A DNA stretch of 64,000 nt from Tsukamurella spumae (lineage in GTDB: Bacteria; Actinomycetota; Actinomycetes; Mycobacteriales; Mycobacteriaceae): positions 103,854-167,853 of the forward strand of contig NZ_JAAXOQ010000008.1 of assembly GCF_012396015.1 (NCBI RefSeq), in the 5' to 3' direction. Made by a program: the position numbers and the translations under genes. Within the stretch, counting starts at the first letter, position 1, and every line of letters begins with the position of its first letter. The notes beneath the pieces were generated by a model, which had not been told where the DNA came from, made no database searches, and was given only the letters and a program-made list of their open reading frames with translations. Of this stretch, positions 18,694 to 27,416 are shown piece after piece.

Positions 18694-21600
18694 GGGGTTC
18701 CCGCACGCGCCGCTGATCTCGGCGGTCGACCTGGCGCACGAGCTGGGCCAGGCCTTCGCGCCCACCGAGGAGCAGCGCGCGGTCATCGAGGCGCCGCTGG
18801 GCCCGTGCCTGGTGGTCGCGGGCGCCGGGGCGGGCAAGACGGAGACGATGGCCGGCCGTGTGGTGTGGCTGATCGCCAACCGCTATGTCACACCCGACCA
18901 GGTGCTGGGGCTGACCTTCACGCGCAAGGCCGCGCAGCAGTTGATGATCCGTGTGCGCAAGCGGCTCGCCCGGCTCGCGGGCGCGGGGGTGGTCGATCGC
19001 ATCGACCCGTCGGGCGAGCTCCGGGCGTCGCTGCGCACCGTCGAACCCGAGATCAGCACGTACCACGCCTACGCGGGCAGGCTGCTCGGCGACTACGGCA
19101 TGCTGCTGCCGGTCGAGCCGTCGGTGCGGCTCGTCTCGGAGACCGAGCGCTGGCAGATCGCGTACGACGTGGTCACCGGGTGGGACGGTGCGATCGAGGT
19201 CGACAAGAATCCGACGAGTCTGACCGAGGCGGTGCTGGGTCTGGCCGGAGCGCTCGCCGACCACCTCGTGACGCCCGATCGGCTCGAGGCCGACGACGAT
19301 GAGCTGGAACGGCTCATCGGGCTGCTGCCGCCCGGCCCGCGGCAGAAGGCCGCGCCCAACGCGGCGCTGCTCAAGGCGGCGGAGATCCAGGAGCAACGGC
19401 GGCGACTCATCCCGCTGGTGCGGGGCGTCGCGGCCGAGATGCGGGCGCGGGAGGTGCTCGACTTCGGTAGCCAGATGGGGCTCGCGGCGCAGCTCGCGCT
19501 GGCGAATCCCGATGTCGCGGCGCTGGAGCGCGCGCGGTTCGGCGCCGTGCTGCTCGACGAGTACCAGGACACCGGGCACGCGCAGCGCATGCTGCTCGCG
19601 TCGTTGTTCGGCGGCCCGGCGGGGGCCGCAGCGGTCACGGCGGTCGGTGACCCGATCCAGTCGATCTACGGCTGGCGCGGTGCCTCGGCGGCCAACCTGC
19701 CCCGGTTCGCCACGGATTTTCCGCGCGCGGGCGCTACCCCCGCGCCGCGCCGGGAGCTGCTCACCAGCTGGCGCAACCCGACGAGTGCGCTCGATCTCGC
19801 CAACGCGGTCTCCGAGGACCTGCGCAGCCGTGGCGTCCCCGTCTCCGAGCTCAAGGCCAGGCCCGATGCGCCGCCCGGAGACCTGCGGATCGCCCTGCAC
19901 CCCACGGTGATCGACGAGCGGGACTGGGTCGCCGACGCGATCGCGGAGCAGTGGCGCGGCCGGATCGAGGCGGGGGAGGAGCCGCCGACGGTGGCCGTGC
20001 TCGTCCGTCGCAACGCGGACTCCGCCGGGCTCGCCGCCGCGCTCGGCGAGCGGGGCGTGCCCGTCGAGGTCGTGGGCCTCGGCGGCCTGCTGCACACCCC
20101 GGAGGTGCAGGACGTGGTCGCGCTGCTGCGGCTCGCGGTCGAGCCGCTGGCCGGCACGGCCGCCATGCGCCTGCTCACGGGGCCGCGCTGGCAGCTCGGC
20201 GCGGCCGATCTGCGCGCGCTGTGGGACCGTGCGCGGCGGATCGCGCACACCACGGGCCGCGCGGCCACGGGCCTGGTCTCCACGTCGGATCAACTCGACG
20301 CCGCGCTGGACGCGACGCTGCCGTCCGAGTCCCTCGATGCGGCGGGCCTCGGCGACGCGATCGCCGACCCGGGCCCCGACGCGAACTACTCGCCCGCGGG
20401 ACTGGCGAAGATCCGCTCGCTGGACCGGGAGGTCCGGCACGTCCGCGAGCGGCTCGGCCACCCGCTGCCGGAGGTCGTCGCGGAGGCCGAGCGGGTGCTG
20501 GGCGTGAGCATCGAGACCCGGATCCGCGCCGCGCGTCAGCTCGGCGGGCGCGCCACCGGCCGCGAGCACCTCGATGCCTTCGCGGACGTGGTCGTCTCCT
20601 ACGCCGAGCGGCCGACCGCGACGCTGCCGGGCCTGCTCGGCTTCCTCGCCGCCGCGGAACGGGTCGAGGGCGGCCTGACGCCGGGGGACGTGGAGGTCGC
20701 CACCGACCGCGTCCAGGTGCTGACGGTGCACTCGGCGAAGGGCCTGGAATGGGACGTCGTCGCGGTGCCGCACCTGTCGGAGGGCATCTTCCCGTCGGGC
20801 CGCGCGATGCCCACCTGGCTCTCCAGCGCGGCAGAACTGCCGCCCACCTTGCGCGGGGACGTCGCGGAGCCGGGAGAGACGGATGGAGTGCCGCGACCGG
20901 ACCTGTCCGACTGCAACAACCGCAAGGACCTCGAGGACGCGCTGGAGGCGCACCGCAAGGCACTCAAGGCGATGAACATGCACGAGGACGAGCGGCTGTT
21001 CTACGTCGCCGTGACACGCACGCAGTCGGTGCTCCTGCTCTCCGGTCACTACTGGAGCGAGGACGTGAAGACGCCGAAGGCTCCGTCGAGGTTCCTCGTG
21101 GCGGCCCGCGATCACGCGCCCGACGCGGTGCGGGAGTGGGCCGGCGAGCCGCTCGAGGACGCGCCCAATCCGCTCGAGGCGGAGCCGGTGCAGGCACCGT
21201 GGCCGCGCGACTTCCTGGCGGCGCACCGTCCGGCGATCGACGCCGGGGCCGAGCGCGTCCTGGCGGCGCTCGCGCAGGCGCCCGCCGAGCCCGGTCCGGA
21301 CGAGGACGACCCGTACGGCTGGGCGGCCGAGGTGACCGCGCTGCTCGCCGAGCGCGCGCGGCAGGCGGAGGCGGAGCTCGAGGTAGCGGTGCCGCGCGAG
21401 GTGTCGGTGAGCCAGCTCGTCGAGCTGCGGCGCAGCCCCGCCACGTTCGCGAGCCGGCTGCGGCGCCCGGTGCCCTTCAAGCCGAATCCGTACGCGCGGC
21501 GCGGCACCGCGTTCCACGCGTGGCTCGAGCGCCGGTACGGGGCATCACGGCTGCTCGACCTCGACGAGCTGCCCGGCGCCGCAGACGGTGACGCGGGCGC

Positions 21601-21988
21601 GGACGAGAACCTCGCCCTGCTGCAGCGGCGGTTCGAGGAGAGCGAGTGGGCGGCGCGCACCCCCGTCGATATCGAGGTGCCCTTCGAGATCGCCGCGGCC
21701 GGCACCGTCGTCCGCGGCCGGATGGACGCGGTGTTCCGCGACCCCGGCGGCGGGTTCACGGTGGTCGATTGGAAGACGGGAGTACGGCCCACCGAGCCCG
21801 CCGACGAGCGGGCGGCCGCCGTGCAGCTGGCGGCGTACCGCCTGGCCTGGGCGCGGCTGCGGGACGTACCCGTCGACGATGTGCGGGCGGCGTTCTTCTA
21901 CGTGCGCTCGGCGGAGACGGTGGCACCGTCGGACCTGCTGGACCACGCCGGTCTCGCAGACCTGATCACGAGCGCCGGGGAGCGCTGA
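18686..21988 (+). CDS. adnB: AdnB-like subunit of the AdnAB helicase-nuclease
   Basis: A 1100-residue SF1 helicase plus nuclease. Walker A GAGAGKTE lies at about 46-53. The full motif II DEYQDTGHAQ (near 291) and HSAKGLEWDVV (near 680) mark a functional motor. The C-terminal nuclease carries GRMDAVF and VDWKTG (Asp near 1028). In AdnAB this subunit supplies the main translocation activity. ATG 18686 overlaps the last codons of adnA (ATGACTGA). Matches Rv3201c in order and length. It ends three bases before the end of the convergent DoxX gene. Confidence 0.93.
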   Translation: MTEGFPHAPLISAVDLAHELGQAFAPTEEQRAVIEAPLGPCLVVAGAGAGKTETMAGRVVWLIANRYVTPDQVLGLTFTRKAAQQLMIRVRKRLARLAGAGVVDRIDPSGELRASLRTVEPEISTYHAYAGRLLGDYGMLLPVEPSVRLVSETERWQIAYDVVTGWDGAIEVDKNPTSLTEAVLGLAGALADHLVTPDRLEADDDELERLIGLLPPGPRQKAAPNAALLKAAEIQEQRRRLIPLVRGVAAEMRAREVLDFGSQMGLAAQLALANPDVAALERARFGAVLLDEYQDTGHAQRMLLASLFGGPAGAAAVTAVGDPIQSIYGWRGASAANLPRFATDFPRAGATPAPRRELLTSWRNPTSALDLANAVSEDLRSRGVPVSELKARPDAPPGDLRIALHPTVIDERDWVADAIAEQWRGRIEAGEEPPTVAVLVRRNADSAGLAAALGERGVPVEVVGLGGLLHTPEVQDVVALLRLAVEPLAGTAAMRLLTGPRWQLGAADLRALWDRARRIAHTTGRAATGLVSTSDQLDAALDATLPSESLDAAGLGDAIADPGPDANYSPAGLAKIRSLDREVRHVRERLGHPLPEVVAEAERVLGVSIETRIRAARQLGGRATGREHLDAFADVVVSYAERPTATLPGLLGFLAAAERVEGGLTPGDVEVATDRVQVLTVHSAKGLEWDVVAVPHLSEGIFPSGRAMPTWLSSAAELPPTLRGDVAEPGETDGVPRPDLSDCNNRKDLEDALEAHRKALKAMNMHEDERLFYVAVTRTQSVLLLSGHYWSEDVKTPKAPSRFLVAARDHAPDAVREWAGEPLEDAPNPLEAEPVQAPWPRDFLAAHRPAIDAGAERVLAALAQAPAEPGPDEDDPYGWAAEVTALLAERARQAEAELEVAVPREVSVSQLVELRRSPATFASRLRRPVPFKPNPYARRGTAFHAWLERRYGASRLLDLDELPGAADGDAGADENLALLQRRFEESEWAARTPVDIEVPFEIAAAGTVVRGRMDAVFRDPGGGFTVVDWKTGVRPTEPADERAAAVQLAAYRLAWARLRDVPVDDVRAAFFYVRSAETVAPSDLLDHAGLADLITSAGER

Positions 21989-21991
21989 AGG

Positions 21992-22399
21992 TCAGGCGGG
22001 CCCGCCGCTGTCGCGCGCGATCCTGACGGCCGTGACGACCATCGGAAGTTGCAGGGGGAGCCGGGCGTAGGCGCCCAGCTTCAGCGGCAGGGGCTTGTCG
22101 GACCACTGCTGCGCCATGTAGACGTTCGCCGGGAACACCGCCGTGAACAGGGCGGCGGCCGCAACGCCGCCGAGCCGGCGCGTCGTCGGGGATGCCAGGA
22201 GCGCAGCGGTGGTCAGCTCCGCGACGCCGGAGAGCCGGGTGGCCCGACGGGGTGACAGGCCCAGCGGCAGGTTCGGCGGAACGATCGCGTCGAAGGGCTT
22301 CGGCGCGACGAAATGCGCGACGCCCATCCCCGCCAGGGAGAGCGCCATGCCCTTCGCGGCCTTATCGGTGCGACGGGCGGGATGGTCTGTGGACACCAT
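21992..22399 (-). CDS. DoxX-family membrane protein
   Basis: A 135-residue protein with four hydrophobic segments (about 17-35, 55-73, 77-98 and 108-128) of the DoxX type. Conserved features are the N-terminal GMALSLAGMGVAHFVAPKPF and the central NVYMAQQW. DoxX-like proteins are implicated in membrane redox or thiol stress, but no specific reaction can be claimed. It is divergent from the potassium channel gene; a dyad GCACGTCG/CGACGTGC (22419-22441) lies between them. ATG 22399 and GTG 22396 are both possible starts. Confidence 0.75.
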   Translation of the reverse strand: MVSTDHPARRTDKAAKGMALSLAGMGVAHFVAPKPFDAIVPPNLPLGLSPRRATRLSGVAELTTAALLASPTTRRLGGVAAAALFTAVFPANVYMAQQWSDKPLPLKLGAYARLPLQLPMVVTAVRIARDSGGPA

Positions 22400-22494
22400 C
22401 TCAAGATTGTGGCAGATTGCACGTCGGCTCCGGCGACGTGCTAGACCGGACGGGTATTGACCAGCGTTCGTGCGAAGGATCGTCCAGGACAGGT

Positions 22495-23598
22495 ATGACT
22501 GCACGCAGCAAGTTCCGCCGTCGGAGCAAATCCGAGCTGACGGATCTCCCCGACCACGCGCTCGTCAGCGTCCTGCGCATACCCGCGGGGGACTCGACGA
22601 ACCCGTGGCGCGCCATCGGTGTTCGCATCCTGGTCGCGCTCGGCGCGCTGTTCGTCGCCGTGTTCGTCGTCTATCTCGAGCGCGGCGGCTACCGTGACGC
22701 CGCGATCGAGGGCAAGTACAGCGACGAGACGCAGCTGAGCTTCCTCGACTGCCTGTACTACGCGACGGTCTCCCTCTCGACCACGGGCTACGGTGATATC
22801 ACGCCGGTGACCCAATCCGCGCGCCTGATCAACGTCCTGCTGATCACACCACTGCGCATCCTCTTCCTCATCGTCTTGGTCGGAACCACGCTCCAGGTGC
22901 TCACGGAGCGGTCCCGCCAGGCGTTCAAGATCCAACGCTGGAGGTCAGCTGTGCACAACCACACGATCGTCGTGGGCTACGGCACGAAGGGCCGGACCGC
23001 GGTGAGCGCGATGATCAACGACGGCATGGAGCCGGGCAAGATCGTCGTCGTCGACACGGACCAGGCCGCACTGGAGCTCGCCGAGATCGACGGGCTGGTG
23101 ACGGTCCGCGGCGATGCCACGAAGGCCGACGTGCTGCGGCTCGCGGGCGCGCCGCGCGCCGCGTCGATCATCATCGGCGCCAACCGCGACGACGCCGCGG
23201 TGATGGTCACACTGACCGCCCGCGAGCTCGCGCCGCGCGCCAAGATCGTCGCGTCGATCCGCGAGTCCGAGAACACGCATCTGCTGCGCCAGTCCGGCGC
23301 GGACTCGGTGGTCGTCTCCTCGGAGACGGCGGGCCGGCTGCTCGGGATGGCCACCACCACCCCATCGGTGGTGGAGATGATCGAGGACCTGCTCTCACCC
23401 GGCGACGGCTTCAACATCGCCGAGCGCGAGGTCACCCGCGTCGAGGTGGGCCGCTCGCCACGGCACCTGCCGAACATCGTGCTGGGCGTGGTCCGCAAGG
23501 GCCATCTCTACCGCGTCGACTCGCCCGCCGTCGCCGTGGTCGAGGCCGGCGATCGCCTGCTGTTCGTCCGCAACGCGGACGCCAAGGTCCCGAACTGA
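22495..23598 (+). CDS. Potassium channel with TrkA-N/RCK domains (Rv3200c-like)
   Basis: A 367-residue two-helix K+ channel. TM1 is near 41-62, the selectivity filter TTGYGD lies in the pore loop near 98-103, and TM2 is near 112-137. It is followed by an RCK module with the nucleotide-binding start IVVGYGTKGRTAV (about 162-174) and a C-terminal TrkA-C-like domain. It should form a tetrameric channel gated by a cytoplasmic nucleotide or ion. ATG 22495 follows AGGACAGGT. Synteny matches Rv3200c. Confidence 0.9.
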   Translation: MTARSKFRRRSKSELTDLPDHALVSVLRIPAGDSTNPWRAIGVRILVALGALFVAVFVVYLERGGYRDAAIEGKYSDETQLSFLDCLYYATVSLSTTGYGDITPVTQSARLINVLLITPLRILFLIVLVGTTLQVLTERSRQAFKIQRWRSAVHNHTIVVGYGTKGRTAVSAMINDGMEPGKIVVVDTDQAALELAEIDGLVTVRGDATKADVLRLAGAPRAASIIIGANRDDAAVMVTLTARELAPRAKIVASIRESENTHLLRQSGADSVVVSSETAGRLLGMATTTPSVVEMIEDLLSPGDGFNIAEREVTRVEVGRSPRHLPNIVLGVVRKGHLYRVDSPAVAVVEAGDRLLFVRNADAKVPN

Positions 23599-23645
23599 CG
23601 TCCGCGCGCTGATCCGCGTCCGATGGCCTTCGGTTGGTCCGTGGG

Positions 23646-24896
23646 TCAGGGGCGCAGGCATGCGAGCGGGATCACCCAGACGCCGTCCGGACGACGCGCG
23701 ACGGGGCCTGTGGGAATGATGACGGCCAGAGCGGTCGGTGGGCGCTCCACCTTGGCCGCGACCCGGATCAAGTTGGCCGCGGCGGCGTCGAGGTGCCGGT
23801 GCGAGAGCTTGACCTCGAAACCCGCCCACGCGCCGTCCTCGGCCTCGACGACGACATCGATCTCGTCGCGCCCCTTCGTATCGCGGAGGTGGAACACGCC
23901 GCGTGCGCCCATCGCGTCCGCGACCACGCGCAGATCGTGCACGGCCTGAGATTCGAACGCGATCCCGAGCGTCTCCAGGTCCATCAGGAGCCGGCCGGGC
24001 GTGGCGCCGAGGAGCGACAGAGCGAGCGACGGGTCCGCGAGGTGCCGCTTCGGTGTCTGGAGCAAGGAGGTCCGGGATCGTAACCGTGTGGCCCATGCCG
24101 GTTGGTCCTCGATGAGGAACAGTCGGGCTGCGAAGTCGTGGAGCACGGGGACGAGCGCAGCCGACGGTTCGACGCCACTGATCTCGCCGATCCGGCGCGC
24201 AATGGCGGCGTACGAGGCAGGTTGCCCGATCACGCCTGCATAGGCGGTGAGGAACGCGATCATCCGGCGCGGGTCGCGGCGAGCGCCGGCGACTTCCGGA
24301 TAGTCGTGCTCGCTGATCTCCTCGATGTACGACCGGACATTGGTCCGGGCGTCGCTTGCAGGCAAGTCGATCCAGCCCGGCCAGCCGCCCGACACCAGCC
24401 AGTCGGCGTAGTCGGCGACGCTCGCGGACGTTCCACTGTTGGCTAGCAGGGTGCCGTCGAACAGTGCTGCCAGTGACGCATCCGCGCCCGGAGCGCGGCG
24501 TTCGCCCAAGGTCATCGTGCGCATCGCGACGGACGAGATGCGGCCCGCGCCGGGATGGCGGCGCGCATCGTCGGGTGGCGTCGCCGAACCCGTCAAGATG
24601 AATTGGCCGCGCTCGCGTCGATCGTCGATCTCGTGCCGGACGGCGTTCCAGATCTCCGGAATCTCCTGCCACTCGTCGAGAAGACGCGGAGTAGCGCCGA
24701 CGAGCGCCAGCATCGGATCGGTTCGCGCGAGCGCGACCTCCGGTGACGAGGAGTCGAGGCGGATCTCCGAGCGGGCTAGTCTTCGTGCCGATTCGGTCTT
24801 CCCGCACGCCCTCGGGCCGCGGATCAGGAGTCCGCCCGACGTGCGTAAACGCCGCTCGAGTACCTCGTCGACGACGCGCGGAAGGTACGAACTCAT
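23646..24896 (-). CDS. AAA+ ATPase with DUF4143 domain
   Basis: A 416-residue protein. The P-loop GPRACGKT lies at about 27-34, LLDEWQEIP (near 72-80) forms Walker B, and ILTGSATP (near 101-108) is sensor 1. The C-terminal DUF4143 region has FESQAVHDLR, GRDEIDVVVE and FEVKLS, a PD-(D/E)xK-like arrangement. Such ATPases are common accessory genes with no settled function. It interrupts the mycobacterial gene order between the K+ channel and nudC, which suggests later acquisition. TTGTCA and TACCGT with a 17-base spacer end six bases before ATG 24896, so the mRNA should be leaderless. Two inverted DnaA boxes lie just upstream. Confidence 0.88.
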   Translation of the reverse strand: MSSYLPRVVDEVLERRLRTSGGLLIRGPRACGKTESARRLARSEIRLDSSSPEVALARTDPMLALVGATPRLLDEWQEIPEIWNAVRHEIDDRRERGQFILTGSATPPDDARRHPGAGRISSVAMRTMTLGERRAPGADASLAALFDGTLLANSGTSASVADYADWLVSGGWPGWIDLPASDARTNVRSYIEEISEHDYPEVAGARRDPRRMIAFLTAYAGVIGQPASYAAIARRIGEISGVEPSAALVPVLHDFAARLFLIEDQPAWATRLRSRTSLLQTPKRHLADPSLALSLLGATPGRLLMDLETLGIAFESQAVHDLRVVADAMGARGVFHLRDTKGRDEIDVVVEAEDGAWAGFEVKLSHRHLDAAAANLIRVAAKVERPPTALAVIIPTGPVARRPDGVWVIPLACLRP

Positions 24897-24902
24897 TCTC
24901 TG

Positions 24903-24931
24903 ACGGTAGTCCACGTCTGGAGTAATGACAA
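24903..24931 (-). promoter_or_regulatory. SigA-like promoter of the DUF4143 ATPase gene
   Basis: Read on the minus strand: -35 TTGTCA (24926-24931), a 17-base spacer, -10 TACCGT (24903-24908), then six bases to the ATG. Transcription should begin at or next to the start codon. The DnaA-box pair begins eight bases upstream of the -35. Confidence 0.65.
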
Positions 24932-24938
24932 CATCATG

Positions 24939-24977
24939 TGTGGATAAATCCATAGGTCATGTGTGGATTTATCCACA
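24939..24977. promoter_or_regulatory. Inverted pair of perfect DnaA boxes (14-bp inverted repeat)
   Basis: TGTGGATAAATCCA (24939-24952) and TGGATTTATCCACA (24964-24977) form a perfect 14-bp inverted repeat with an 11-base spacer. Each outer end is the consensus DnaA box TTATCCACA, on opposite strands, and each arm also contains the dyad TGGAT-NN-ATCCA. The block is much richer in A+T than its surroundings. It lies directly upstream of the ATPase promoter, so it may be an operator, a DnaA-titration site, or both. Confidence 0.6.
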
Positions 24978-25009
24978 CCTGAGCTATGGATATCTCCGGC
25001 CCTTGCAGG

Positions 25010-25804
25010 TCAGATCGAGGTCGCCGCGGGGCGGTCGGTGGAGGCGTACTGCGACCAACTGCCGGGGTAGAGACGGCCGCCGTCGAAACCGGCGTGCTCA
25101 GCGGTGAGCAGGTTGTGGCACGCGGAGACGCCGGAACCGCAGTAGGCGACGAAGTCCTCGCCGGCCCGTAGGCCGGCCGCCTCGAACCGGGCCCGGAGCT
25201 CCGGGACGGGGAGCAGCGCACCGTCGGACACATTGTCCCGGCACGGCACGCTGACGGCCCCGGGGATGTGCCCGGCGCGAGGGTCGATGGTCTCGTTCTC
25301 GCCGCGGAACCGGTCCGCGGGGCGCGCGTCGATGACGGGGACGGCGCCCGCGGCGGCCTCGTCGATCGTCGCCAGACGGTCCGCCGGCCAGGGCCTGGGC
25401 GTGAAGGTCGCGGGCGCGGGCACGACGGTGCCGGTGTCGTCGAGGGGGCCGAGCGGACCGTCGAGCAGCGCGGCCGACTCGCCGATCGACCGGAGCAGCC
25501 AGACGAGTCGCGCCGCCATGACGCCGCCGGCGTCGTCGTAGGCCACGACCGTCGCGCCGTCGCCGATGCCGGCCGCGGAGAGTCCGGCGGCGAAGGCCTC
25601 CGGCGTCGGGAGAGGGTGTCGGCCCGCCTCCGGGGTCGCCGGCGCGGCGAGGTATCCGTCGAGGTCCACGTACACCGCGCCGGGGAGGTGTCCGGCGTCG
25701 TAGGCCTCGCGGGTGGAGCGCCCGTCGAGGTAGCACCGGGTGTCGGCGAGGATCACGCCGGGGTTGGCCCGCACCCAGGCGGCGTCCACGAACGGTTCGA
25801 TCAT
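25010..25804 (-). CDS. Thiosulfate / 3-mercaptopyruvate sulfurtransferase
   Basis: A 264-residue two-domain rhodanese. The inactive N-terminal domain covers about 1-130 and the catalytic domain about 145-260, with active Cys in YCGSGVSAC (near 226). The CGSGV[ST]A loop is typical of 3-mercaptopyruvate sulfurtransferases rather than the CRKGVTA loop of thiosulfate enzymes. Cytoplasmic; it moves sulfane sulfur to thiols or cyanide. It is divergent from nudC. On the minus strand TAGGCT lies six bases before ATG 25804, so it should be leaderless. Confidence 0.9.
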   Translation of the reverse strand: MIEPFVDAAWVRANPGVILADTRCYLDGRSTREAYDAGHLPGAVYVDLDGYLAAPATPEAGRHPLPTPEAFAAGLSAAGIGDGATVVAYDDAGGVMAARLVWLLRSIGESAALLDGPLGPLDDTGTVVPAPATFTPRPWPADRLATIDEAAAGAVPVIDARPADRFRGENETIDPRAGHIPGAVSVPCRDNVSDGALLPVPELRARFEAAGLRAGEDFVAYCGSGVSACHNLLTAEHAGFDGGRLYPGSWSQYASTDRPAATSI

Positions 25805-25810
25805 GTCGTC

Positions 25811-25820
25811 AGCCTACGAT
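25811..25820. promoter_or_regulatory. Overlapping divergent -10 elements
   Basis: AGCCTA (25811-25816, read TAGGCT on the minus strand) serves the sulfurtransferase, and TACGAT (25815-25820) serves nudC. The hexamers share two bases, and each is 6-7 bases from its start codon. RNA polymerase could not occupy both at once. Confidence 0.5.
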
Positions 25821-25827
25821 GATGAGT

Positions 25828-26721
25828 GTGGCGAAGCTCAGTCTGACCGTGCCCCCGCTCCTGTCGCGCTTCCACGTCGACCGCGCCGACGAACTGCGCG
25901 CCGACGAATCCGCGCTCGACGCCGCCTGGGCGACCGCGAAGGTGCTGCGCATCGACCCGCGCGGCCGCTTCGACCTCGACGGCACCGACCTCGTCTTCGC
26001 GCGCGGCCACGAGGTCGCGTCGTCGCGCCCGGCGGACGCGGTGCTGCTGGGCCGGGTCGACGGTGTGCCGGTCTTCGCGCTGCGCGTCGAGCACTTCGAC
26101 GGTGCCGACCTCCGGATGCGCGGCCACCTGCTGTCCCCGGTCGACTCCGCGCTGCTCGGCGAGGCCCTCGGCATCCTCAATTGGCATGCCACGGCAGGGT
26201 TCTCGCCGGTCGACGGTGCGCCGACCGTCCCCGGGAAGGCGGGTTGGGTACGCACCACCGCCGACGGGCGCGAGGAGTTCCCGCGCACCGACGGCGCGAT
26301 GATCACGCTGGTCCACGACGGCGGCGACCACGTCCTGCTGGGCCGGCAGCATCAGTGGCCCGAGCGGTTGTTCTCGTTGTTCGCGGGGTTCGTGGAGCCG
26401 GGGGAGTCGCTGGAGCAGTGCGTCGCGCGCGAGCTGCACGAGGAGGCGGGGATCGCGGTCGACGAGATCACCTATGTCGCGAGCCAGCCCTGGCCCTTCC
26501 CGCGGTCGCTGATGCTGGGCTTCACGGCCCGCGCGTCGCGGGATGCGGTGCTCGACTTCCGTGACGGCGAGATCGCCGAGGCGCACTGGTTCAGTCGGAC
26601 GCAGGTCCGGGAGGCGCTGGAGGCGGGGGATTGGAGCACCGACGCCCCGGAGGCGCCACTCCTGCTGCCCAACTCCATCTCCATCGCCCGCGCGATCACG
26701 GAGGCGTGGGCGGCGCAGTAG
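25828..26721 (+). CDS. nudC: NAD(+) diphosphatase, NudC-type Nudix hydrolase
   Basis: A 297-residue NudC that cleaves NADH/NAD(+) (and, in the family, NAD-capped RNA) to NMNH plus AMP. The Nudix box GFVEPGESLEQCVARELHEE (followed by AGI) lies at about 189-211, and the NudC-specific SQPWPFP is at about 222-228. The four zinc-ribbon Cys of E. coli NudC are absent; the corresponding region reads HATAGFSPVDG. GTG 25828 is chosen because TACGAT ends seven bases upstream and no Shine-Dalgarno exists; ATG 25819 and 25822 are alternatives. Order next to mrx1 and uvrD2 matches Rv3199c. Confidence 0.9.
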   Translation: MAKLSLTVPPLLSRFHVDRADELRADESALDAAWATAKVLRIDPRGRFDLDGTDLVFARGHEVASSRPADAVLLGRVDGVPVFALRVEHFDGADLRMRGHLLSPVDSALLGEALGILNWHATAGFSPVDGAPTVPGKAGWVRTTADGREEFPRTDGAMITLVHDGGDHVLLGRQHQWPERLFSLFAGFVEPGESLEQCVARELHEEAGIAVDEITYVASQPWPFPRSLMLGFTARASRDAVLDFRDGEIAEAHWFSRTQVREALEAGDWSTDAPEAPLLLPNSISIARAITEAWAAQ

Positions 26722-26787
26722 GTCTCCACCCGGATCTCCACCCGCGGGACGAGGGCTCCCGCGCGAAATGCTCGTAGTTTTCTTCCC

Positions 26788-27345
26788 GTGAGCTACGTAC
26801 GAGGTTTCCTTCCCTGGATCGTCCTGGCGGTCGCGTCGTCGACCGTCGGCTGGCAGTGGGGCGCGCTCGGCGCGCTGGCCACGACCGCGGTGGTGCTGCA
26901 TCTCGATCGGCGTGCGGGCATTCGGGCCGGTGCCCTCGAGTTCGGCGGCGCCGTGTACTTCGCCGCGCTGGCCGTGCTCGCCTTCGCGGCGCCGCACTCG
27001 CCCCTCGAGGCGTACGACGGTGCCCTCTCCTCCGGGTGGCTCGCGGTGATCGCGGGTGTGGGGCTGGCGACGGGCCGGCCGTTCACGCTGGCCATCGCGC
27101 GCCGCTCCGTCGACGAGGAGACCGCGCGGCATCCGATGTTCCTGCACGTCAACATGGTGATCACCGCGGTGTGGACAGTGTCCTTCGCGGCGGCGGCGCT
27201 GCTCGGCGCGGTGTGCGTCGCGACGGGCGAGTCGGAGCCGGTGCGGATCGCGGTGCAGGTCGCGGCGTTCGCGGTGCCGGCGCTGTTCACGAAGACCTAC
27301 GTCGCCCGGATCGGGGAGCGGCGGGCCGCGCTCGCAGCGGCGTAA
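26788..27345 (+). CDS. Small integral membrane protein
   Basis: A 185-residue hydrophobic protein with about five to six transmembrane segments (near 7-25, 28-42, 50-66, 80-96, 122-142 and 150-170) and a conserved-looking loop RPFTLAIARRSVDEETARHP. I do not recognise the family; it resembles small actinobacterial septation or isoprenoid-type membrane proteins only in topology. The GTG start is seven bases after TAGTTT (26775-26780), again fitting a leaderless mRNA. It has no obvious link to nudC upstream or to the toxin-antitoxin pair downstream. Confidence 0.7.
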   Translation: MSYVRGFLPWIVLAVASSTVGWQWGALGALATTAVVLHLDRRAGIRAGALEFGGAVYFAALAVLAFAAPHSPLEAYDGALSSGWLAVIAGVGLATGRPFTLAIARRSVDEETARHPMFLHVNMVITAVWTVSFAAAALLGAVCVATGESEPVRIAVQVAAFAVPALFTKTYVARIGERRAALAAA

Positions 27346-27364
27346 GACCGAGGCAGAATCCTCT

Positions 27365-27397
27365 GGCCAGTGTACGGACAGTGTCCGTACACTGGCC
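27365..27397. promoter_or_regulatory. 33-bp perfect palindrome, predicted toxin-antitoxin operator
   Basis: A left arm of 16 bases (27365-27380, GGCCAGTGTACGGACA), one central G and a perfectly complementary right arm (27382-27397). It ends 19 bases before the antitoxin start and contains a TACACT -10-like hexamer (27388-27393). Autoregulation by the DUF1778 antitoxin, alone or with the toxin, is the expected use. Confidence 0.8.
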
Positions 27398-27416
27398 GTA
27401 GGAGAGGTGACCGACC

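Noticed and set aside
23646..24896. DUF4143 ATPase as an antiphage defence gene
   Set aside because: It is an accessory ATPase with a nuclease-like tail, but no partner defence gene is adjacent, so the role cannot be claimed.
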